Shown: one piece after another, positions 46,439 to 56,974 of the stretch
How positions within the stretch are numbered: the first letter of the stretch is position 1
Layout of the letters: every line of letters begins with the position of its first letter
From: Druceiella hillmani
Taxonomy: Eukaryota > Arthropoda > Insecta > Lepidoptera > Hepialidae
Reading direction: 5' to 3'
DNA: 64,000 bases
Assembly: GCA_039881145.1 (NCBI GenBank)
Contig: JAYKKI010000052.1
Location: forward strand, 13,271,001 to 13,335,000
Position numbers and translations under genes: made by a program
The notes under the pieces: generated by a model
The model's input: the letters and a program-made list of their open reading frames with translations, nothing else
Database searches by the model: none
Told to the model about the DNA's origin: nothing

Positions 46439-48376
46439 CGCCCGCATAGGGCTAAATATAATCACAACACGTCCACGGCACGCCATTCATTCGACGGTTG
46501 TCTAGCAAAGGCTCGTCATTAGGCACGATATCGATCCCTGTATAAACATTAGCTCCAAGAAGAAGCAATAAGGAGGTCGGGTGAGCGGCGTCAATTCGTT
46601 AGGTTTTGAACGTGTTTGTTTGGGACGCGGGCCTCATCTGAGGCTCTGTCTGTCGGTTTCTCCCAGGGAGCTTATGTAAGTGACAATACGAGCTGTGTAC
46701 TTCGATAAAGCGGGCTGAATAGACGGCTGTAGAAGTTATCCATTATTTCACTAGAATCGAAGACGTTCCTCGCTGAAGAAAATTTTAATTTTTGATTTAA
46801 TTGCTGAGTATCTTAAGAAAGTATACGCTTATTTGATATTGTGACATCTAAGGTAAACATTTGTTGAAATTACGCAATTTAAGAGCTTAAGCTAAAATTT
46901 CTCAAAATAGTCTTCACAAAGCAAGATAAATTCTTAACACCGAAAAAAAGATTGTATATTTTTCTGATCATTTTCGACATGCGTTTTATTCGGGAGAGGC
47001 TTTTACATAAATTGTAATATCTATTAAAGCATGATTCAGATATCTAACAGATACTCACAAGTTTAATTGTCCTTTTATTTTAATGAAATAAAATATAATA
47101 TATAATAGACAATTAATCTCTATCAATTTTATTCTCTACAGAAAGCCGCCCGCTGCATCAGAAGATATGGAACAGCTTATTTAGGATAAAATGCGAAGTC
47201 CAAAGTGCCAAGTCTACACTGATGTGTCGAAAATGTAAATTCCTTTTGTTTTTGATATCGTTAGAAATCTGACAGCAACTGCAATCGGATTTTATGAGAC
47301 CTTTCAATATACTTCGACCACACTTTTATCTGGAAATGCCCCTAATTTTAATACTATCAAACATAATACAAACAGCATTTTAACGAACCATAAATTTTAA
47401 CAAATATTCAAGCTGGAGTATAAATTACTTAAGGTAAAATAATTAAGCATTAATGTAAAACAAGTCTTTTGCGTAAATAAAATAAATAACGCCAAATTAA
47501 AAAAAAATTATTGCAATACGATTTTGAATGTTATAACTCAATAAACGCAGAAATTTTCATGGTCACTGAAGGCATGTAGGAACATTTAAAACTTGGCTAA
47601 AATAGATAAGTTCAAACTACACATAAATCACTAAATAGGATGTTTATTCTATTGTATCTAAATACAAATTTTAGTATATTCGCTAATAAACTACACCAAA
47701 GTTCGCTAAAAAACTAAACTTAAGGCTCGGTGTGAAAATTTAGGACCATCAATACTCATATGTGTGTATGCTTTGTTATCTAGCACACTAGCGTCGCGTT
47801 TTGACGATAGACATAACTAAAACTCTGTAGTAAGTGATTACCTTTTAATATAAAATTTTTTAGTAAGTTCATTCTCTAAAATATTCCTTGTCATCCAAGC
47901 TTGCCTTTGTCAAATGAAATGAACCTCCGTCTGCGTATATAATACATACATATGGGGACATGCTACAGGTGGCAATTTTTATCACTTATAGTAAATTGTT
48001 TCCCCTAGAATGTTCAACTATGGTAATGAAAGTTTATTAATTTTTACAATGATTTTTTAAATAGTTTTGACTCTTAGAAACAATTTCCCATAAATTATCC
48101 TCTTTTTCTGCTTAGAGAGTCTAAATCTGTTTTGTGGGTACCTTCTTAGCCCTTCCTCTTAACACCTGCTGTTTTAAATTTAGAATTGTTTACTTTTTTG
48201 ACGTGAATAGGTCTTTAATTCGGGGGCTAATGATAACAAAATCGGGGGATACAGTTTGGCGTTGCAGTTTCGAATCTATCCTCTACATCAAAAATTAAAC
48301 TGGATAGTTAAAGGATCAAAAAATTCATTACGATAAGCGAGAACAGTGACGCAACGCGCGCGGTTGAGGGGGAAAC

Positions 48377-48388
48377 GCCGCCATTTTG
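48377..48388. promoter_or_regulatory. Pho/YY1-like site
   Basis: GCCGCCATTTTG; its reverse complement CAAAATGGCGGC fits the AANATGGCGGC consensus of YY1 and Pleiohomeotic. It lies about 190 bp upstream of the ATG at 48,579. A match to a known consensus only; no binding evidence. Confidence 0.5.
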
Positions 48389-48578
48389 AGGTTATTTTGC
48401 TGCGTATCGAGATTTGCAATTAGTATAACTTGTGATTCGGAAAAGCTACGATGTTCGTTTAAGTTTAAATCGTCAGCTGTTGTCAAAATCTTTCGATTGT
48501 ACATAAAACATTAGTTTAAAGTAGTGACAGTGAATATAATAAGGTGTTAGAATAAAAAAATATTATGAAAAATATATA

Positions 48579-48895
48579 ATGTCGGCCTATACGCGTCGAA
48601 AAGTCAAAACCAAATACAAAGATTGCATACGGCTGGAAAGGGCTTCTCAAGAACAATCGAATGGTAATAATAAAACACCATATGACCGAGTCAAGCAGTG
48701 CCGGGAACGTAAAAGAATGAATGCGGCCGAGCGGATCGACGACGGTGCCAGTACATATGCAGCTGGGGCGGTTGAAATTATGCAAGTGGATGATGAAATC
48801 GCTTCTACGTCGACAGCGGAGTGTATAGGCAATATAACCCGTTACATAGACGTATTCACATACAACACGGCCGTGTCCATAGCACAGCCACACCC
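48579..48895 (+). CDS. Partial open frame, unknown protein N-terminus
   Basis: About 105 codons belong to the insertion; the frame then runs on through host repeat to a stop at 49,052, which is accidental. The start is the first ATG after the promoter-like part. It begins MSAYTRRKVKTKYKDCIRLE, is very basic at first, then has a DRVKQCRERKRMNAAERID stretch (about residues 36-54) and an acidic, serine/threonine-rich part (QVDDEIASTSTAE). The xERxKxxRERK-like basic stretch resembles short motifs common in N-terminal regions of insect transposon and uncharacterised proteins, but I cannot name a family. It may be the first exon or 5' part of a gene carried here and truncated. Base composition differs clearly from the neighbouring DNA. 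Confidence 0.4.
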
Positions 48896-51800
48896 CATTT
48901 TTTTTGACTTGTTTTTAACATTTTTTTACTTCTTTGCACGTTTTACAATATTTTTCGAATATGTATTCCCTAAAATCACGACAAAATATTTTGAAGCTTT
49001 CGTACATTTTAAATTATTTCAAATGTCATCCCATACTATCGATAAAGTTTAAAAAAAGTGTTCTACTTAAATTTTAATTTACTAAAACTCTTTATGAAAT
49101 TTTCATCGAAATATTTTATTATTGAGATATGTGCGGTTTAATATGCGAAAAGAGGATGTGTCCCACGAACATGCAAACACTTAGTAATCTTAAAATTATT
49201 CTATTTTTCCTTGCTAGGTACGGAGCCATAGAAATTATGTGTAAATATAAGAGCATTAGAACTAATTTTTCCGATTTTGCAGAAAAGTGGGACAATGTTT
49301 CGTAATACAACGATTAGAAGTATTCCATTTGAGAAAGCGGATAAGACTATAATTATAATTTCAGACCACCAAAAAGTGAATTACGATATAAATCGATAGT
49401 AGCTTCAAACATAAATTAGTTTAGTAATTATGAATTAATGTGGGTTATGAATGATGGAATAATTGAGCGAAAGAATATTTTTTCTTACTAATTTCAGTAC
49501 AAGACAGGATAAATAAAAAAAAATCATTATTTCTCTATACATAAGTATTGTTTACAGTTTATTAATGTTCCATACCAAAACTGCACAAAATAATCGCCAC
49601 ACCTTGTATCCGAAAATAAGATACAAAAAAATTCATGAACATTAGAGCTAAAGTATAGATTGAAAAGAAATTATAAGGTTTGCATTACATTCGTAATTTT
49701 TATTTAGAATAGAAAATTTGGCTGCAAATTTTATTTTAGGCTTTAATACTATTTTCCTCAAGCTATAGAACAAAATTTGGATTAAAATCAATGAATCATA
49801 AAAACAATTTAAATATTCAACGTATTTATTTGAAAAAGAATTCCTTTTTTATTAGGTAACAAGAACTAGACAAATAAAGATATGACAAATAGATCTCATA
49901 AAGCATTATTAAAATGCAAATATTTCGTGTCAATAATTAACTTTAGGAATATTATGGAATATTAAATTAAAAAAGGATAAATTTTATTAAATAACATATT
50001 AAAAAAAAGGCACTCTGTCTCTTTGAGACAAACTACGGTTATCCCACACCATAAAATTGTATTTTTGTTATTATCGAAATTGTATCTAACCTTAATTACT
50101 TTTATTTAAACAAAGTATACAAGTTAAAAACTCTCATAAAGCAAACAACACTTACAATTACCAACGAAAATTAAATAATATTTACACTTGCCGAATATTT
50201 CAATTTAAAATTTCTATTTGTTTTAATGAGGAATCCGCGAGATCCCTAAACGGTCGAGAGAAACTTTGTCTTTGACAGATTTTCTTTGTGGCGTGATATG
50301 GATGTCGATATTTAAAATATTCACATTGAACAAAAATGTTGGTGTGCGGCGGAAAAAATCTGGTACAAAGTTGTTTCTCTGTGAGTGAAGTTGTGGTGGC
50401 GGTAATTTCGTTTAGCGTAATGTATTTTACATTCAATTTGGACGCCTGAAGCTAATTTTAAGGTTTCTAATATAATTATGTTGCTGTTATTCTGAAAATT
50501 CACTACAAATTTTAGAAGCCGAAGCTAACTCGTAACTTACTCATAAATAATAAAATTTAAGATGAAGAAAATTTTAAATATGCATAAACCGAAGTTATTC
50601 TATTGAAATACGGGTTATTCTATTGAAACACGGAAATAAATGAAATCTGTTAGACATTTTGTCTCATTATTCACACATTTACATTCAGCCCACTTATTAC
50701 ACATTTTCCCTGCACCCTATAACTGTAACCATATTTTTATTTATCCAGTGAAGCAGTACACGCTCTGTTACTAAAGCAAAGTTAGTTGAAGTATCTAGTG
50801 AAAACTTCATATTAATAATGAATGACTGTCATTATATCACAAGATAATTTAGGTCGTATAGCAGTAGCGTATTTCTTCTTATGTATACATTTATTTAAAT
50901 TAATGAGAATCAAAGTTTACTTTAAGGTATTGTTACAAGTGGGTATGCTGAACAAATATGAAAAGGAGAAATATTGTTTATATATGTTTTCTAAGTGTGA
51001 AATATGAATGCGGTGCCAACAGACTTAAATAATACACATAGATGGAAAGCAGTAACAAGAAACGTAAAGTTATCTGTAATGAGTATGTGGCATTTTAGCT
51101 ACTGGTTTATTACGAGATAAGTAAATAAATTCTTGTAGAAATCTTAATCATTTGGAGCGCGTGTATTTAATCTGCTCCCACACAAAATTAATTGAATATT
51201 AGACGACTATACTAGAATTTTGTATTTATTTATAATTATTTTCATGTCAATCGTATACAATCGCAGAAGTTATTTTAGTAGTCTTTATTGTTGTTTTATG
51301 ATCAAAGTTAAATGGATTCTTGTCACGTTTTAAATTTTGAAATCGAAAATAAATGTAGACAGTTTGTCAGCTTTTTGAATCATATAGTGATAAAATAAAA
51401 TGCCGTCATTTAAATGACCAAAATGTCTAGAAAATATATTCCAATATGATATTAATTTCTAAATCATAATTATGTGGGGTAAACTCAGTTATTACATTTC
51501 AAATAAAGAGTTATAACAAAAATATAAAATTTAATTATTTAAATTTATTATTCAAATTGAAATTTTTAATCTCCGTATATAAAATATTGCATTTGAAATT
51601 AGGAATTTTACAAAAATATAATGAGAACGGAAACTATCTACTGGATTTTACACTGCAAATACAGACTCAAATTTAGCAACTCTTTATTTTTAAATAAAGA
51701 CGTAAATTTTTATATCGATTATAATCATAAGTTTCGTGAAGTTATTATCATAACAACCTATTGAAGTCGAAAAACGACGGTTTTCTTTCTTTTATTTCAA

Positions 51801-52534
51801 ACATAGGTCTACATATTGTGAATATATTGTATATAAGAATGTTTTTCACTTTTATCTTTCCAATTCACCAATATCTTTTCATTATTATGAATGAATTATC
51901 AAAAAGTATTATCAAATGATAAGTTAGCTAAATCCCTAAATATACATTTTATGCATAAATACGTATGTGAATATATAATGTTAAAACGAATTTATCCCCA
52001 CGACTTCACACATTCACTTTCACTCACTTTCGACTAAATTCGGAAAAAAGGTCTTTATCGGATTTGTAATAACTCACAGTTTTCCAAAAACTGTATTTAA
52101 TTTTAAATTTAAAAAATATTTCAAATCTAAACAAATAATATAGTGCGTAGAACAGAAATGTTCAAGATTTAGAATCACGAATACACATTATACAAATAAC
52201 GTAATATTTTTTTGTAATTTATTTGATACGCAAAATAAATTATTAATTTAATTATAAATTCATCATTTCAATTCATCATCTAAATTTAAATCTTCCATTT
52301 CCGTAAGTAATGTCGTTGCATTTAAAATTAAGAGATTTACTGAAATTAAGGCTCATTTTTTCAATTTATTCCAATAAGTTTGTGCGTTTGTAAGATAATA
52401 ACTCAGCAAACAAACCACGAATCGAAACTGAATGCAATACGTGTTTATATCGTATAGACTATGCATTATCTGCAACTTTACACGTATTGGACATTAATAT
52501 CATAAAATTTGTTTGATTGTTTGTTTCTTAATCA

Positions 52535-52720
52535 CGCCTGAATCTCTTCTATCCTAACCTATCTCCTAACCTATGATTTAACATAAAAGTATGCTATTTT
52601 ATTTTTAATTAATAGCATTTATGAATCGAATTTTATTATTCTACTATTAATAGTGAAGGGCATCTAATAAATACAAATGAAAGCTTGTTGAGCGTCATGT
52701 GAAATTACCATGCGTAAACA
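52535..52720. other. Outer flank of the inverted repeat, nothing recognised
   Basis: A+T-rich; includes CCTAACCTATCTCCTAACC. No partner in the window. Confidence 0.3.
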
Positions 52721-53040
52721 TGACAAGGAAAGTATTTATGAAGTGTGCTAACATATTTTATAGTAACATGTAGTGTAAACAACCGTCTTTTATAGTAAAA
52801 GATCGGTAGCTGACTTCATTGACTGAATGCATACGTCAGAGGTGCGTGCCCCGACTGAATATCTCCCGTCTCCTTCAGCGCCTATTCAGTAGTGTTTTCT
52901 ATCCTTTTCTTCATTGGCGTGTTCTCATTTGTAACTGAAATGAAATTTGATAAGATTTTTTGGGACCGACTTTTGTGGGAGACGTGTTAGTGTTAAATAT
53001 TATATGTTCTATTTTCTCCAATTATTGTCATTCGTCTACT
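52720..53040 (+). repeat. Module H, copy 2
   Basis: AAGTATTTATGAAGTGTGCT, GAATATCTCCCGTCTCC, TTCTTCATTGGCGTG, GGGACCGACTTTTGTGGG and GTTAAATATTATATGTTCT match 28,350-28,640 in order. Unlike copy 1, no module A follows. Confidence 0.7.
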
Positions 53041-54360
53041 TTGTGCGTAAGAAGAGATATTATTCGTGTTGTGGGTTCTCTAATTATTGTTTTTTTAATC
53101 TCTCATAACAACGTTTTAAGAGAGGAAAAAATTATAAAGCTAAAGAAAATAAGGCGTTTTGCCTTATGCATATATTTAATTATAAATGTGTGATTCTCAT
53201 AAGGATAAGTGTCTTATTTGAAATTGAAAATGTGGTGTTGTCTAATACACAGAGTATTTTATCTAACTCCCTTATAAGTACTACTCTACATAAGTCCTAA
53301 TTTTCCAATATTTTAATCATCCTTTTTATTATAAATCTTCGAATCTTATCTTTCATACCTATTTTATTGTACTTTTTAAGTATTTGATCTAGCAATGTAG
53401 CAAGCATACTTGGACAACAGAAATATATTAGTTAATAATATTCTTCACTACGCGATTGATGCCACACTTGCATTTCTACGAGTGTGGCCGATTTTTATCG
53501 AAATAAAGCTTGTGGTATCAATCCAAAAGAATAAATAATGAATCTTTCATTAATAATTTTCCATGTATTGTGAATGTTCGCAAGTTTAAAGTAACAAAGA
53601 GTACAATGTAATTAAACCAAATGTATAAGGTTTACGTTAAGCAGCACTAACAAAGGTATGAGTTAATTAAGCCAAAAGTATAGGGTACATGTTAAACAAC
53701 GTTGGAAGTTACATGTTGAGGGATCCGCTCCTCTCTGCTTTTATTAATCAACTGACTTTTTTCTAAGTTTCACAATATTTGCTAGACTTTCGGAGGGGTT
53801 ACAAATTATTTGTGATTGGCTAAATTTAAGGTAAAGGATATTTCTACGACATTGGAAGGGGAACTTGAAACAATGGGAGTGTGAATGTTTTCAACCGGTG
53901 CTAGTTATGAAAGGTGACGATAAATTTTATAGTGGGCAAAGTCCTGGTGCCGGCAGCTTAAATAGATAAAGGTACAATCCTTATTATTACAATAATAAGT
54001 TAACAAAGATACAAAATGTTTCACATGATTTCTGCCAATTTGTACAGTATCAGTTTTTCACTACATGACAGAGAGAGAAGTCTAAGCAAATATTATGATA
54101 TGAAAAATAATGTATTTAACAAATGAACAAAATTATCTAAAATGTGGTGTCTCCAGTTTAAAATTACAAGCAAAACTCAGATCATATTTGTTAATTTTTG
54201 TCAGTGGTCAGTTTTGAATGTTGTGCCTTGCCCTTCAAACTCTAAAACTGTCGGTCAGGAAAAAATACTCGACGATAGAAAATTCAGATCAGAAGACATT
54301 TTGATTGAAAATAATATAGAAAATTCGGCCAAGTTAATTTTAATTTTCGTTCAATTTTTA
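53040..54360. other. A+T-rich stretch without recognisable gene
   Basis: Short hairpin GCCACACT/AGTGTGGC at 53,461-53,488. The open frames at 52,960-53,193 and 54,142-54,366 have no recognisable domain and a composition like the surrounding DNA. Nothing else is supported. Confidence 0.4.
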
Positions 54361-54415
54361 GGGTAGTCCAAGCGAAAAGGAAAAAGAGGAACTTTGTAAA
54401 ATCATTCGTGTATCA
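54361..54415 (+). mobile_element. End of the interspersed element
   Basis: GGGTAGTCCAAGCGAAAAGG followed by AAAAAGAGGAACTTTGTAAA and ATCATTCGTG: the same layout as at 3,241, 32,310 and 56,125. It abuts the RTE fragment. Confidence 0.6.
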
Positions 54416-54419
54416 GAGA

Positions 54420-54735
54420 TGATTCGACATAAAAACTTAATACATAACATAGGTATTAGACCCATTCTTACCTACTCTGATAAGATATGGACAATGACAG
54501 AAAAAGTTAAACATACCATTCCTGTTTTTGTAAGAAATATTTTAAGAAGTATTTTTGGTGGTATAAAATGTAACATCTGGAGAAGAACTTACTATTCTCA
54601 ACTTTACATATTATTTAAAGAGCCGGATGTGGATGTGGATATCTCTGGCCAAGAGCAAGAGAGCTTGGAAGTTGATAGCCCACCCTTGGCTGTCAAGTCA
54701 TTGAAGAAGAAGAAAAAGAAGACACACCATAGATA
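54420..54735 (+). pseudogene. RTE-type LINE fossil R3, C-terminal end
   Basis: From 54,450 the frame reads IGIRPILTYSDKIWTMTEKV, then VFVRNILRSIFGGIK (54,524-54,568) and a WRRTYYSQLYILFKEPDV stretch. After that an internal deletion joins KEPDV to the last motifs: in another frame SLAKSKRAWKLIAHPWLSSH (ending at 54,701) and a stop. The 3' end is (GAA)n-like to 54,722. It is the same family as R1 (shared KLFKEPDV and GAA-rich tail) but lost about 230 bp of the intervening region. Dead. Confidence 0.87.
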
Positions 54736-55130
54736 CAAAACATATTAATCCACGTAGATCTCATTTAATAATCTTTATAATATTTCTTGCTTAATTGAAA
54801 AAGATTGCTCGTATAGAAATAAGTTTCCCTTTTTTGTTTGTAAATTAAAAGCAATAAATATTTGTTTAGAAATTAGATAGAGGCCAAATTAAAGATTAAA
54901 GTTGATGTGCGAATATTTATTGAAAGGTGAGTTAAAAGAATTTTAAAATATTTTTTTTCAGGATTATATATAAATTGACAATAATATGTTAATGTACGAA
55001 ATGACTAAAGGAATATTTTAAAAAACAGCTTTACTAGAAATTTGTCCAAAACGTATTGGAAAACTATAGCGATGACGTGAAATGTCACATTTTTAAGAAA
55101 ATCGCAAGTACTTTCAGACCCGTGAAAATA
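54736..55130. other. A+T-rich stretch, nothing recognised
   Basis: No repeat partner or reading frame supported. Confidence 0.3.
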
Positions 55131-56125
55131 ATGTTAATAGAAATAGCTGTAAATATTTATTATCTTTAAATATTTATATGTTCCTACACGTGTATGGAAT
55201 CTTTATAATGCGAGTCCTACTGGCTATTAAGTTTTTATTAATTAAAACGATTTTCTGATTTCTTGAGTTTTTTGGGTACCACACTTCAAAAGGAAAAATT
55301 TGTGATTTAATAGAAATAGCATGTATCTTTAAATATTTATGTGATCCTACACGTATAGTGAATCTTTATAATGCGAGCCCTACTGGCAATTAAGTTTTTA
55401 TTAATTAAAACGATTTTCTGATTTCTTGAGTTTTTTGGGTACCACACATCAAAAGGAAAAATGTGTGATTTAATAGTAATAGCATGTATCTTTAAATATT
55501 TATGTGTTCCTACACGTGTAGTGAATCTTTATAATGCGAGTCCCACTGGCAATAAAGTTTTTATTAATTAAAACGCTTTTCTGATTTCTTGAGTTTTTTG
55601 GGTACCACACTTCAAAAGGAAAAATGTCAGATTTAATAGAAATAGCATGTATCTTTAAATATTTATGTGTTCCTACACGTGTAGTGAATCTTTATAATGC
55701 GAGTTACGCCAGCAAAAAGGATTTTTGGCATTGACATTTTTATTAATTAAAACGCTTTACTGATTTCATGAGTTTTTTGGGTACCATACCCTAAAAGGAA
55801 AAATATGTCATTTAGTAGAAATAATATGTATCTTTAAATATTTATGTGCTTCCACACGTGTAGGGAATCTTTATAATTCGGTTTTATCCGCATAAAAAAA
55901 GGATTTTTGCATTGACATTTTAATAATTAAAACGCTTTATTGATTTCTTGAGATTTTTAGGTACCTGATCTCAAAAGAAAAAATGTGTGGTTTAATAGAA
56001 ATAGTATGTATCTTTAAATATTTATGTGTTCCTACATGCGTAGGGAATATTTACAATACGAGTTCCACCGGCAAAAAAGGTTTTTTGCATTGACATTTTT
56101 ATTAATTAAGACGCTTTACTGATTT
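55130..56125 (+). repeat. Tandem array with two unit lengths
   Basis: The repeated phrase TCTTGAGTTTTTTGGGTACC (or a close variant) occurs at 55,261, 55,424, 55,587, 55,766, 55,946 and about 56,125, so the spacings are 163, 163, 179, 180 and about 179. The longer units carry an extra block of about 16 nt around GGATTTTTGGCATTGACATT. Each unit contains TCTTTAAATATTTATGTG and the palindrome CTACACGTGTAG, which is intact or nearly so in four units. There is no coding frame. Confidence 0.92.
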
Positions 56126-56400
56126 GAGCTTTTTTGTAAACCATATCTAAAAAAAACAGTACCCTTATAAGAGCACATAAATATATATCCATCTGTCTGC
56201 CTGTATACCGTTTTTCTTAGAAATAGCTTGACGTAGAAACTTAAAATGTGGCATAGTAAGAAAACATAGTAGCCCCCATAAACCCATTGTATTGGTGGAA
56301 ACACTCGAAAATTTTAGAGGGCGGGGAATCAAATTCAGTACTCGAAATTTTTTTATGTTTAAAAAAATTCTGCTACCTTCAAATTTTATTAGGATCTAAG
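56125..56400 (+). mobile_element. Interspersed element body next to the tandem array
   Basis: Continues from the last unit with CAGTACCCTTATAAGAGCAC, CCATCTGTCTGCCTG, TATACCGTTTTTCTTAGAAA, TGGCATAGTAAGAAAACATA and GAAAATTTTAGAGGGCGGGG. The layout matches the arthropod repeat described at 3,241. The array is therefore probably an internal amplification of this element's start. Confidence 0.6.
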
Positions 56401-56591
56401 CGTGTACAAAACCCTTCTAGTACTAGTTTCATTTGTGCTTAACATTATTTAAGAATGTATTTTTGAACTTTTGCTTTAAACCTTATTTTATTATTTGTCT
56501 GCCCTAAAAGGTGTTAGTAATGTTTGTAAATTACGTAATAATAAAATATTCAAATGTTTCACACTACTGACAAAATTAGCTAAAACTAAAA

Positions 56592-56974
56592 CATCACAAT
56601 ACACATTTAGATGAAAATGTGAGAGTATACGCGGAAAAAATACAGTGTAACTCGATAAGAAACATAATGTGTACCGCATATATTGGAATTGTTAGGCAAA
56701 GCAAGGTTGTAAACGTTCCGTTTTTAATTCAGTTCTTAACTTGATTAACGTTTTTACTAAAAGTGTTTTAAAAATACGTAGTTTAAAGGGTTAAAAAGCA
56801 TCACAATAAACATTAAGATAAAAATGTGAGAGTAAAAAACATAGTGTAACTTGATAAGAAACATGATGTGTACGTTGTTAGAGCAATGTAAGATTGAAAA
56901 CGTTCCTTTTTAATTCAGTTCGTACCTTGAATAATATTTGTACTAAAATTGTTTTAAAAATATGTAGTTTAAAG
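56592..56974 (+). repeat. Local tandem duplication, offset about 207 bp
   Basis: CATCACAAT at 56,592 and 56,799 start two similar units that share AAAATGTGAGAGTA, GATAAGAAACAT, GTTCC, TTTTTAATTCAGTTC and ACGTAGTTTAAAG/ATGTAGTTTAAAG. No gene. Confidence 0.85.

Larger units (their letters stand above)
48203..48899 (+). mobile_element. Private insertion with promoter-like 5' part and an open frame
   Basis: The host sequence of module D is split: TTTTTTGAC stands at 48,194-48,202 and again at 48,900-48,908, a likely 9-bp target duplication, and the left arm shows the unoccupied site at about 44,290-44,300. The insert is much richer in G+C than the surroundings. It has a CpG-rich patch at 48,350-48,380, a Pho/YY1-like site and an ATG-led frame from 48,579. 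No terminal inverted repeats and no poly(A) are evident, so the mechanism is unclear: a DNA element, a truncated retroelement or a captured gene start. Confidence 0.55.
46439..52535 (+). repeat. Right arm of the large inverted repeat
   Basis: Forward order B (46,439-48,090), D (48,090-49,500), E (49,500-50,030), F (50,030-51,480) and a tail 51,480-52,535 that mirrors 39,890-40,860. GC-rich core of B at 46,439-46,740. In D the end motif CTAGGTACGGAGCCATAG (49,216-49,233) is kept. A 0.7-kb insertion at 48,203-48,899 is private to this arm. A stretch 51,650-52,230 has no counterpart in the left arm and nothing recognisable. Confidence 0.88.

Noticed and set aside
48896..49052. C-terminal 52 codons of the frame that starts at 48,579
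   Set aside because: This part is read through module D sequence that also occurs reversed at 44,160-44,300, so it is host repeat and not part of the inserted gene piece.
54142..54366. Open frame upstream of RTE fossil R3 as part of the LINE protein
   Set aside because: It contains none of the expected reverse-transcriptase motifs and is separated from R3 by the end of an unrelated interspersed element at 54,361-54,415.
55130..56125. CRISPR-like array
   Set aside because: The units are 163-180 bp and similar throughout, without short repeats alternating with unique spacers. It is an ordinary tandem repeat in a eukaryotic genome.
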